A stretch of 64,000 nt of DNA from Enterococcus moraviensis ATCC BAA-383. GTDB lineage: Bacteria; Bacillota; Bacilli; Lactobacillales; Enterococcaceae. The notes beneath the pieces are model-generated. The model was not told where the DNA came from. It was given only the letters and a program-made list of their open reading frames with translations, and did not search any database. The stretch covers positions 1 through 64,000 of the forward strand of contig NZ_ASWB01000001.1 in assembly GCF_000407445.1 (NCBI RefSeq), written 5' to 3'. The translations under genes were made by a program, and so were the position numbers. This document shows, one piece after another, positions 57,486 to 64,000 of this stretch (positions are counted from its first letter, which is position 1; each line of letters starts with the position of its first letter).

Positions 57486-57914
57486 ATGCCGATTTATTCA
57501 GATTTAAGAGAAATTGTTGAAAAAGAAGGAAATGAGAAAGACTTTCAGTATTGTGGTTATCAATGTCACATCAGACGAGTAGGTGTACCTTATTCTGGGC
57601 ATCTGTGCGGCTATATAGAAATACCAAGAGTTCACATATTGCATGGCTTAAGCTATGACGAAATCGAATCTTTCTATAATTATGAATTACCTGCTCATTA
57701 TGGATTAACTTTTTCAGGAGAAGTTGAAGGGATCCAATGGATTGGCTTTGATTGTGCTCACTCAGGAGATTTATGCCCTATGTATGCAGAAGGTTTTGAA
57801 AAATTTCGCAATGAAACTGATACGTATAAAGACATGGATTACGTTGAAAAGAATATTAAGGAAGTTGTTGATTTTATTTTTGCTCATTCTAAGGAAGGTG
57901 AAACCAATGCTTAA
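57486..57914 (+). CDS. Phage protein of unknown function, 142 aa
   Basis: Soluble protein. Distinctive are YQCHIRRVGVPYSGHLCGYIEIP and GIQWIGFDCAHSGD, patterns I associate with a family of hypothetical proteins in Firmicute phages, with several Cys and His that could bind metal. Good Shine-Dalgarno (AGGAGGG). Ends by overlapping the next gene by 8 nt. Confidence 0.75.
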   Translation: MPIYSDLREIVEKEGNEKDFQYCGYQCHIRRVGVPYSGHLCGYIEIPRVHILHGLSYDEIESFYNYELPAHYGLTFSGEVEGIQWIGFDCAHSGDLCPMYAEGFEKFRNETDTYKDMDYVEKNIKEVVDFIFAHSKEGETNA

Positions 57915-58098
57915 CCAAATGCAAATTGATTTAGTGATCGGTGCAATCAAAGACAAAGTTGATAACTATGCTGAATTACTCAGACATGAAAATGCTAAAC
58001 CATTAGTTGATCAAGATACTAAATTGATTAACCAACTTACTAAAATGTACCACGAATACGACGAAATTTTGAGCGAAGTTCAAAGAGTGGGTGTTTAG
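57907..58098 (+). CDS. Phage protein of unknown function, 63 aa
   Basis: ATG at 57907 lies inside the end of the previous gene with AAGGAAGGTG upstream, which supports this start over the longer frame from 57724. Entirely helical and charged (MLNQMQIDLVIGAIKDKVDNY). No recognised domain. Confidence 0.65.
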   Translation: MLNQMQIDLVIGAIKDKVDNYAELLRHENAKPLVDQDTKLINQLTKMYHEYDEILSEVQRVGV

Positions 58099-58100
58099 AT

Positions 58101-58883
58101 GTGGCTGCTAAAAATTGGACAACCAAAGAAATCGAGTACATCAGGAAAAATGCTCTACTTGCTGAAACGAATGCCGTTCTTAATGTTGATCAATTGGCAA
58201 AGAAACTTTCACGTCCATCAAAATCAGTTGAAATGAAAATATACAAAATGCGAAAAGATGGCCAATTACCTAAAACGGATTATACGAAGTCGTTTGATGC
58301 TAAAGGCAGAAAATTTTCTGCTGAGGAAGATAAACGAATCATAGCAATGTATAAGCAAGAGGAAACTTATCGAGATATAGGTGAGAGTCTTGGAAGATCC
58401 GAACAATCAATCCACGGAAGAATTGTAAGGCTAAAAGAAAGTGGAAAAATCAAACCAAGTGTTACTCAGAAAAATTGGTCAGAGAAGGAAATCCAACTAA
58501 TTATTGAAAATATTCAATTTGATGAAAATGGATTCGTTTTGAATTACCCAGAGTTAGCTCGATTAACAAATAAGAAATATAGCCAAGTTACCAACAGGGT
58601 TTGCCGCCTTAGAAAAAAAGGGTTAATCACAGTTCAGGCTGATAGAAGCAAGACCAGTATTAAGTCTAAAAAAGCAATGGATCGTTTCAATTGTGCCAGA
58701 TTTGGAAAAAGAATGGAGGAACAACCTGTGAAAGATAATTCTGTTCAAACGAATGTAAATATTACAACGCAATCCAAAATGATTCAAATGATCATGACTA
58801 TTGTAGAAATTGGAAATGAGCGAACGACAAATTTCTTTACCACTGAAGGTGAGCTACTAGCAGTCAAGAAAGAGGCGATATAG
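58101..58883 (+). CDS. Phage DNA-binding protein with three Myb/SANT-like repeats
   Basis: 260 aa. Three related segments each begin with a Trp or aromatic and an acidic helix: NWTTKEIEYIRKN (5-17), KFSAEEDKRIIAMYKQEETYRDIGESLGRS (about 72-101), NWSEKEIQLIIENI (about 128-141), each followed by a helix-turn-helix-like RSEQSIHGRIVRL type segment. This resembles SANT/Myb-like repeats of phage regulators. GTG start with weak AGAGTGG upstream. It probably binds DNA as an early or late gene regulator; target unknown. Confidence 0.7.
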   Translation: MAAKNWTTKEIEYIRKNALLAETNAVLNVDQLAKKLSRPSKSVEMKIYKMRKDGQLPKTDYTKSFDAKGRKFSAEEDKRIIAMYKQEETYRDIGESLGRSEQSIHGRIVRLKESGKIKPSVTQKNWSEKEIQLIIENIQFDENGFVLNYPELARLTNKKYSQVTNRVCRLRKKGLITVQADRSKTSIKSKKAMDRFNCARFGKRMEEQPVKDNSVQTNVNITTQSKMIQMIMTIVEIGNERTTNFFTTEGELLAVKKEAI

Positions 58884-59243
58884 ATGAAAGTAACATTTAT
58901 GAACTACGAAAGTGAAGTTGTCTTTTCAAGTTATGCTGACAACGGGAATACAGCAATTCAATTGATTGGTGCTAAAGGTACAGATTATGAAGGCGAATTG
59001 ATTGCTACGGCAAGTGTAAATACAGATGTTTCGTTGGCATCAAATGTAGTCGCAATTAAAGGTTGGTCAGAAAACGAAGGTATGGAAGCAGCACTAATCA
59101 AGTCCAATGTGATTGATTCTAAAGCTACTGGATTAATTACATGCGGTTTCGTAGAAGCAAAAATTTACCAATTAACATCTGAAGCTATTCAAGAACAAAT
59201 AAAACAAGAGCCTGCATCGTCTGCAAACGATACAAGCCATTAA
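58884..59243 (+). CDS. Phage protein of unknown function, 119 aa
   Basis: Beta-rich small protein (MKVTFMNYESEVVFSSYADNG...) with a polar, probably disordered tail. The start directly abuts the previous stop, with AAGAGGCG upstream. I associate the pattern with conserved hypothetical proteins of siphophages. No catalytic motif seen. Confidence 0.7.
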   Translation: MKVTFMNYESEVVFSSYADNGNTAIQLIGAKGTDYEGELIATASVNTDVSLASNVVAIKGWSENEGMEAALIKSNVIDSKATGLITCGFVEAKIYQLTSEAIQEQIKQEPASSANDTSH

Positions 59244-59286
59244 ATAAATTATTCTTATAAAAATTATAACACAGAAAGGGGAAATA

Positions 59287-59583
59287 ATGGCTGGGCCAGA
59301 AAAGAAAATAGAAGACAAAATAAAAAAATATCTTGATTCATTAGGTGCGTATTATTTAAAAGTACACGGTTCTATGTATCAGCCATCTGGTACTCCGGAT
59401 ATTTTGGCTTGTGTAAATGGTCGATTTATTGGGATCGAAGTAAAACGACCAGACGGCAAAGGACGTGAGTCAGCTTTGCAGAAAAGTAAAATAAAAAAAA
59501 TTAGATCTGCAGGAGGTGTGGCATTCTTTGCAAAATCAGTGGAAGAAGTATCCGCAATGCTCAAACATGAAAATGTTATATAA
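59287..59583 (+). CDS. VRR-NUC domain nuclease
   Basis: 98 aa stand-alone VRR-NUC (PD-(D/E)XK) nuclease. The catalytic signature is visible as GTPDILACV (Asp) and GIEVKRP (Glu-x-Lys), followed by the conserved Gln in ESALQKSKI. Stand-alone phage members have structure-selective nuclease activity on DNA junctions. AAAGGGG precedes the ATG. Placed directly before the helicase gene it probably works with it in replication or recombination. Confidence 0.92.
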   Translation: MAGPEKKIEDKIKKYLDSLGAYYLKVHGSMYQPSGTPDILACVNGRFIGIEVKRPDGKGRESALQKSKIKKIRSAGGVAFFAKSVEEVSAMLKHENVI

Positions 59584-60760
59584 CTTTCAAAAACAAAGCA
59601 TTGATACAGCTGACAGTAATTTTCTTTTCGCTTTAGATACTGGTACAGGTAAAACAATCACTTCTATTCATCAATATCTAAAGTGGTCAAATGGGGAACC
59701 GCTGCTAATAGTAATGCCAGCTCAAAAATTAAAAGAACAAGGTTGGCGAAGAGATATTCAAGCTGTTTGTAATTTTTATAAGATTGAAATCACGTTTGCA
59801 GAACTTAGCTATGGAAAATTAGCAGATAGTTACATGCTCTATAAAGGTTGGTTTGTGATTTTTGATGAAGCTCATTATATTAAGAATCCGACAAGTAAAA
59901 GAGGAAAAGCTGCAGTAAAACTAACTAGGCAGTCTACCCACTTTGAATTGTTGACAGCTACGCCAGCATCTAACGGCTGGGAAGATACCTACAATTATTT
60001 CATCATGTTTGGTTATTTCAAGAATAAAAAAGAGATGAATGATCGTCACGCAATATGGGGAACAATGTATTTAGGTACCAGACGTATTCCTAAAATTGAG
60101 GGCTGGAAAAATGAAGACAATCTTCAAGAAATGTACAACAGTTTTACTATTTCGATAAGTAAGGATGATGCGCTGGATCTGCCGCCATTAGTCATCAAAG
60201 ATGTTCCATTTTCCAAAACAAGTGAATACAAGAAAATTTCTAAGGATCGTGTGTATGATGATGTCGATTATGACACACCGTCTAAACTGGCTCATGGATT
60301 GAGGTTCTACGCCAATCAAAAAGACAAGCTTGAATATATAAAGATGCTGTTTGAAGGGACATCCAACAATATTGTGATCTTTTACTATTATCAAAAAGAG
60401 TTAGAAGAATTGAAGAAACTGGCCAAAGATAAAACTATTTATGAAGTAAATGGCCAAGCTTCCAAACTGCCAAAAAAAGAAACGTGGCCAAGTATAAAAA
60501 ATTCAGTGACATTCGTCCAGTACATGGCAGGTAGTGCAGGTATCGAACTTCAGTATGCTAATTTAGTTGTCTTTTATACACCGACTTATTCATACCAGGA
60601 CTACAGTCAAGCTTTAGGTCGTGCCTATAGAAATGGCCAGACTAAAAAAGTTACTGTGCTTCGGTTTATCACACAAGCAACGATTGAACAGGCGGTGTAT
60701 GAAGCCTTAGAGCAAAAACAAGATTTTTCAGAAGAACTGTATATGAGAACTAAATTGTGA
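59567..60760 (+). CDS. SNF2/DEAD-type phage helicase
   Basis: 397 aa superfamily 2 helicase. Motif I DTGTGKT, motif II DEAH in IFDEAHYIKN, motif III TATPA, motif V/VI region with QYMAGSAGIELQYA and QALGRAYRNGQ. The ATG at 59567 overlaps the VRR-NUC gene by 17 nt; a longer frame from 59516 would overlap more without a site. VRR-NUC and SNF2-type helicase pairs are a common phage replication unit. It likely remodels DNA at forks. Confidence 0.92.
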   Translation: MKMLYNFQKQSIDTADSNFLFALDTGTGKTITSIHQYLKWSNGEPLLIVMPAQKLKEQGWRRDIQAVCNFYKIEITFAELSYGKLADSYMLYKGWFVIFDEAHYIKNPTSKRGKAAVKLTRQSTHFELLTATPASNGWEDTYNYFIMFGYFKNKKEMNDRHAIWGTMYLGTRRIPKIEGWKNEDNLQEMYNSFTISISKDDALDLPPLVIKDVPFSKTSEYKKISKDRVYDDVDYDTPSKLAHGLRFYANQKDKLEYIKMLFEGTSNNIVIFYYYQKELEELKKLAKDKTIYEVNGQASKLPKKETWPSIKNSVTFVQYMAGSAGIELQYANLVVFYTPTYSYQDYSQALGRAYRNGQTKKVTVLRFITQATIEQAVYEALEQKQDFSEELYMRTKL

Positions 60761-60770
60761 GGTGAAAAAA

Positions 60771-61015
60771 ATGTCAGATGAAAAAAAGATTGGATAAGCA
60801 TTACTTTAACGTATTTCAAGTCTACAGGTAAGTATTATTCAGAGGATGAAGTTTTAGTGCCTAATGATATTTCATTTTATGATCGTAGAATCTTCTTGGA
60901 AAACTATATTGAATCTATCGACGGGAATGAACCATTCACATTTGTATCTATTGATTCTAATGTTCTAGGATTCCCGTTTATGAGAGTAGCAAAAAGGGAC
61001 TGGTATAAAAATTAG
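60771..61015 (+). pseudogene. Phage gene with a -1 frame break in an A7 run
   Basis: ATG 60771 follows a strong GAGGTG site, but the frame stops after eight codons. Moving to the -1 frame at the seven A (60781-60787) gives a continuous protein of about 81 aa (MSDEKKDWISITLTYFKS... to TAG 61015). The break falls on A-AAA-AAG in the zero frame, the classic -1 slippery heptamer. It is either a programmed frameshift, a true one-base deletion or a sequencing error in a homopolymer. Phage early protein of unknown function. Confidence 0.7.
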
Positions 61016-61030
61016 TAAGGAGGCCTTTAA

Positions 61031-61936
61031 ATGTTCGGATTAGAAAAAACAGATACTAATGTAACGAATAATCGGAGTTCTTTTGTCGGTGGTTCAGATG
61101 TTCCGGTCATTCTAGGACTATCAAAATACAAGACACAGTTTCAGTTGGCACAGGAAAAAGCTGGAATTGTTAAACCAGAAAATATCAGTAATCCATATAT
61201 TCAATTTGGAAATAAAATGGAACCATCTATTCGGGAATATATCAACACAAAGAATAGTTTGCATTTTCATCCGGATACTTTTATTGATAAGGACGACATG
61301 ATCCGATCAAACGTCGATGGTATTGATGATGAAAATAAAATCCTTTTGGAAATTAAAACACACGGAGCTAAACCAACTCTGAAAGTTTATGAAGCTCAAA
61401 TGCAGCTCTATTTTCATCAAACTGGTTGTGATTATGGATGGTTGGCGATGTATCAACGCCCTGCCGATTTTGATCTTGAGTTTGATGCATCAAACCTTAA
61501 GATAAAAGAAATTGAACGGGATCAGCATGCGATTGAAAAAATACTTGATGCGATCGAAACATTCTGGATCCGTCTTGAGTATTTGAAAGAAAAGCCTGAT
61601 ATGACCGAAACAGAATATTATACGATCGGTAATGATGTCGATAAGCTGGTTGCTCGTGTAGAACGCTTTGAACTGCAGATGATCGAATTCAAAGAAAAAG
61701 CCAAAATTCTTGAAACGCAACAAAAAGAGTTCAGAGAGCGGCTGTATAAAAAAATGGAAGAAAACGACATCAAGAAAATTGATACAGGTGATTTAGTCAT
61801 TACTAGAGTTCTTCCTACAGTCCGCAAAGCAATTGATAGCACCAGATTAAAAAAAGAGCAACCTGATATTTATGAAAATTACTCGAAAGAATCTCAGGTT
61901 AAAGGCTCGATCAGAATCAAGGCAAAGACTGACTAA
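61031..61936 (+). CDS. YqaJ-type viral recombinase nuclease
   Basis: 301 aa. The N-terminal YqaJ nuclease domain (about 12-170) shows GGSDVPVILGLSKYKT, FGNKMEPSIREYI and the catalytic LLEIKTHG with Asp upstream in NVDGIDD. This is a lambda-exonuclease-like 5'-3' exonuclease that creates single strands for annealing. The C-terminal third is a coiled coil (about 215-265). AAGGAGGCC precedes the ATG. It forms the phage recombination module with the ATPase at 62603. Confidence 0.92.
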   Translation: MFGLEKTDTNVTNNRSSFVGGSDVPVILGLSKYKTQFQLAQEKAGIVKPENISNPYIQFGNKMEPSIREYINTKNSLHFHPDTFIDKDDMIRSNVDGIDDENKILLEIKTHGAKPTLKVYEAQMQLYFHQTGCDYGWLAMYQRPADFDLEFDASNLKIKEIERDQHAIEKILDAIETFWIRLEYLKEKPDMTETEYYTIGNDVDKLVARVERFELQMIEFKEKAKILETQQKEFRERLYKKMEENDIKKIDTGDLVITRVLPTVRKAIDSTRLKKEQPDIYENYSKESQVKGSIRIKAKTD

Positions 61937-61937
61937 T

Positions 61938-62393
61938 ATGAAATCTACTACTAAAGATATTCGTCATGCTACCAGTTTCATCGAATCTAAATTGCTGGAA
62001 GAAGGTGTGGTCATTCAAAAATACGAGGCTTATTCAACAAATAGTGTCTATCTTAAATTTGATTGTGGGCTATCCAATTCTTTAAGAATTGGTGATCATG
62101 CTGGTAAACAACATCTTAGCTATATGTTTATGGTAGATGTGACTCATTCAGGAAGACGGATTGTAAAACAAGAAAGATTTACTCAATACACGTATGCTGC
62201 AACAAAAAAACAATTAAGAAAAGTTGTAAAGCATATTCTTGATCATCGAGATCGAAGGATTGATCAGTATGGAGGGTACGCAAATTACAGGGAACAAATG
62301 AAACACCAGTATATAAAAAGCAAAGACCAGAAAGGATTTTGGTCACAAGCTGAATTTATAAATAAAAAGAGAGAAGGAATAAAAAATGATTAG
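61938..62393 (+). CDS. Phage protein of unknown function, 151 aa
   Basis: Start taken at ATG 61938, just after the nuclease gene; the frame is open from 61872. Basic protein (KDIRHATSFIESKLLEEG... ; HILDHRDRRIDQYGGYANYREQMKHQ) with features of a nucleic-acid binding protein, but no known domain. It overlaps the next gene by 8 nt. Confidence 0.7.
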   Translation: MKSTTKDIRHATSFIESKLLEEGVVIQKYEAYSTNSVYLKFDCGLSNSLRIGDHAGKQHLSYMFMVDVTHSGRRIVKQERFTQYTYAATKKQLRKVVKHILDHRDRRIDQYGGYANYREQMKHQYIKSKDQKGFWSQAEFINKKREGIKND

Positions 62394-62598
62394 ACCATTA
62401 AAAACAACTACAAAATATTATGCAACTACTGAAGCAGAGGCAAAAAGTAAAGTTGATGAAATCAAAGAGAAATCAACTGGTTTAGTTACAAGTACTAAAA
62501 TCGATCAAAAATCTCATAAAGAAGCTGGTGATTATTTTGAATTGACAGTTGTTCAAACTTTTACTTCTAGTAAAGACATTATCGAAAGTGGGGTGTAA
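62386..62598 (+). CDS. Phage protein of unknown function, 70 aa
   Basis: Small soluble protein (MIRPLKTTTKYYATTEAEAKSK...) with an AGAAGGAAT site before the ATG and overlap with the previous gene. Conserved-looking position between YqaJ nuclease and Sak4-like ATPase genes. No recognised motif. Confidence 0.7.
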   Translation: MIRPLKTTTKYYATTEAEAKSKVDEIKEKSTGLVTSTKIDQKSHKEAGDYFELTVVQTFTSSKDIIESGV

Positions 62599-62602
62599 TT
62601 AA

Positions 62603-63526
62603 ATGTCGATTTTACCACCGAACAAACCACAGGTACCAAAAGATACACCAAGAAATTTCTTCATCTGGGGCCCAACTATGGGCGGGAAATCATTTCTAGC
62701 AACACAGTTTCCAAACCCTCTTGTTTTTAATACTGATGGAAATGCAGAAGCCAATACTGTTCCTTCAGTTCAGCTTCGGAATATTAAAGACGAAAAAGGA
62801 AAAATTAAGCGGTCAGTGATTGATCAACTTGATAAACTGATCACTGCGCTGCAGACAGAAAAGCATACCTATCAAACAGTCGTTCTTGATGTAATTGACG
62901 ACATTATCGTAATGATCGAACAATACATCTGTGATAAGGAAGATGTTGAAACATTAGGAGATATTCCTTATGGGAAAGGCTATGCAGCTTTCACCAATAT
63001 TTTTCAGCAGCTGGTTATTGAATTGAAATCTCTACCAATGAATGTCATCTACATTTCTAGAAATGCTTCTAAGATGGAAGGATTGACAGAAATTGAAATT
63101 CCTTCTTTAAAAGAAAAGCATCAAAATATCGTAAACGGAAACTGTGATCTATCTATCCAATGTAAGAAGGTCGGGAAAAATTATATCCGTGTGGCCAAAG
63201 CTAGACGGAAAGATTATATGAGAGACCAGGTGGATGATCCAGCTATTCTAAAAATCTTAGATTCAATCACAGGCGTTTTCGGGAAATCTCCAAAAACTAC
63301 AAAAAAACAACAAGAAGCGATCGTCAAAGAAATCGAGAAAAAAGAAGACGTTCTTCTAGCTGCTGAATCTGGAGAAGATACTCCCAGTGATGAATCAGCT
63401 GAAAAAACTGAAACAAAAGAAGAAACTAAGCCAGCAAGAAAGCAGACAGCTCCAGTTAATCAACAGGCATCAAAAGTGGCAGCAAATACCGCTGCTACAG
63501 GCAAACGAGTTCGACCACAAATCTAA
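62603..63526 (+). CDS. Sak4-like RecA-fold ATPase (phage recombination)
   Basis: 307 aa. Walker A GPTMGGKSF (about 24-32), Walker B TVVLDVIDD (about 93-101), then ISRNASKMEG and a RecA-like core to about 225; the C-terminal 80 residues are charged and low in complexity (KKEDVLLAAESGEDTPSDESA...). Sak4-type proteins promote single-strand annealing together with an SSB and a nuclease. GGGGTG precedes the ATG. The nearby YqaJ nuclease supports a recombination role. Confidence 0.88.
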   Translation: MSILPPNKPQVPKDTPRNFFIWGPTMGGKSFLATQFPNPLVFNTDGNAEANTVPSVQLRNIKDEKGKIKRSVIDQLDKLITALQTEKHTYQTVVLDVIDDIIVMIEQYICDKEDVETLGDIPYGKGYAAFTNIFQQLVIELKSLPMNVIYISRNASKMEGLTEIEIPSLKEKHQNIVNGNCDLSIQCKKVGKNYIRVAKARRKDYMRDQVDDPAILKILDSITGVFGKSPKTTKKQQEAIVKEIEKKEDVLLAAESGEDTPSDESAEKTETKEETKPARKQTAPVNQQASKVAANTAATGKRVRPQI

Positions 63527-63561
63527 AACACTACTACAGAAAATGAAAGAGGTAATGAAAC

Positions 63562-64000
63562 ATGGGACTTAAAGATTTAGCAAATGAAGTATTATCAAAA
63601 TTTGATCCAAAGAATGACGATCCGAATGCTGGAGGCTTCGACAATTTACCGGATGGTGAATATGATGTGACCTTAGCAAAAGCAGAACATAAAATTTTTG
63701 AAAAAAGCGGCTGGGAATGCTTGTCGTTTGAAAATGAAGTAACTGTTGGTGAAATGTCTGGAAGAAAAGAATTTATCAACATGAGCTTCGATCAATCTAG
63801 TACACCAGAGTTTGTCTTAAATAAAAATATTAAGTTAGTGGCCAAACTCGCTGCGGTAATTGGTTTGACGCTTACGGACGAGGATTGGGAAGACGAAACG
63901 ACAATGGCACAAGCATTTCAGGATGGCATCGGTAGTCAATATGTACTGAAAGTAACATCCTCACCAAACAAAAAAGATCCAACGAAGCCATACAGAAATT
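63562..64000 (+). CDS. DUF669-like phage protein (cut by window end)
   Basis: Begins MGLKDLANEVLSKFDPKNDD with AGAGG 9 nt upstream. The readable 146 residues (GGFDNLPDGEYDVTLAKAEHK, ... FINMSFD, ... LAAVIGLTL) match the DUF669 type that follows Sak4-like ATPases in many phages and may act as a single-strand DNA-binding protein. The gene continues beyond the window. Confidence 0.85.
   Translation, partial: MGLKDLANEVLSKFDPKNDDPNAGGFDNLPDGEYDVTLAKAEHKIFEKSGWECLSFENEVTVGEMSGRKEFINMSFDQSSTPEFVLNKNIKLVAKLAAVIGLTLTDEDWEDETTMAQAFQDGIGSQYVLKVTSSPNKKDPTKPYRN

Larger units (their letters stand above)
52588..64000. mobile_element. Prophage, left part, integrated next to ssrA (incomplete in window)
   Basis: The gene order is that of temperate Firmicute siphophages: integrase, lipoprotein, ImmA-type protease and CI repressor on the - strand, then Cro, early small genes and a recombination/replication module on the + strand. 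The integrase lies beside the tmRNA 3' end, a known target of tyrosine integrases. The left end should lie within or at the tmRNA 3' end. The right end, structural and lysis genes are beyond the window. Confidence 0.92.

Overview
The window is chromosomal DNA of a low-GC Firmicute, most likely an Enterococcus. The evidence is the tmRNA tag (AKNENNTFALAA), the agmatine-deiminase operon, a large tRNA array of the kind that follows an rRNA operon, the phosphotransferase regulators and uniformly AT-rich coding sequence. The species cannot be fixed from sequence alone.

Layout. (1) 1-1250: thirteen tRNA genes on the + strand, closed by a strong terminator. (2) 1250-2400: an AT-rich, nearly gene-less stretch with one small membrane-protein gene. 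(3) 2538-30606: a non-ribosomal peptide synthetase (NRPS) locus of about 28 kb. Two giant synthetases (4637 and 3002 aa) hold six complete modules in the order A-T-E / C-A-T / C-A-T-E / C-A-T on the first protein and C-A-T / C-A-T-E plus a divergent condensation-like domain on the second. Behind them come a TMD-NBD ABC exporter, a stand-alone type II thioesterase, a two-gene ABC transporter of the bacitracin/lantibiotic-immunity kind, a small membrane protein and a TetR-family regulator. The predicted product is a mostly hydrophobic hexapeptide with D residues at positions 1, 3 and 6. I do not recognise the cluster, and it is the best candidate here for an undescribed system. (4) 30684-32572: a divergent PadR regulator / MFS transporter pair sharing a perfect palindromic operator. 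(5) 32648-38578: a LevR-type sigma-54 activator facing a lactose/cellobiose-type PTS operon (IIA, IIB, IIC) that ends in a tyrosine phosphatase, with a textbook -24/-12 promoter and repeated upstream sites. (6) 38719-43174: a BglG/LicT-type antiterminator, its RNA targets, a beta-glucoside PTS permease and a 6-phospho-beta-glucosidase. (7) 43423-49993: the agmatine deiminase operon (putrescine carbamoyltransferase, antiporter, agmatine deiminase, carbamate kinase), a second agmatine deiminase homologue that has lost its catalytic His, and an RpiR-type regulator. (8) 50071-52587: a 35-aa small protein, a tRNA-like sequence on the - strand, free methionine-R-sulfoxide reductase, a VOC-fold protein, an SMR efflux protein and ssrA (tmRNA). 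(9) 52588-64000: the left part of a prophage beside the 3' end of ssrA: integrase, lipoprotein, ImmA/IrrE protease, CI and Cro repressors, early genes and a recombination module (VRR-NUC nuclease, SNF2-type helicase, YqaJ nuclease, Sak4-like ATPase, DUF669-like protein). It runs off the end of the window.

How the parts work together. The peptide locus looks self-contained for assembly, editing (thioesterase), export and self-protection, under a local TetR regulator. No phosphopantetheinyl transferase or MbtH-like protein is present, so carrier-protein priming would depend on an enzyme elsewhere. The two sugar systems use two different control logics, sigma-54 enhancer activation and RNA antitermination, side by side for beta-glucoside-type sugars. 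The agmatine operon yields ATP, ammonia and putrescine and exchanges putrescine for agmatine. The prophage uses ssrA as its probable attachment site and carries a lysogeny module with a candidate superinfection-exclusion lipoprotein.
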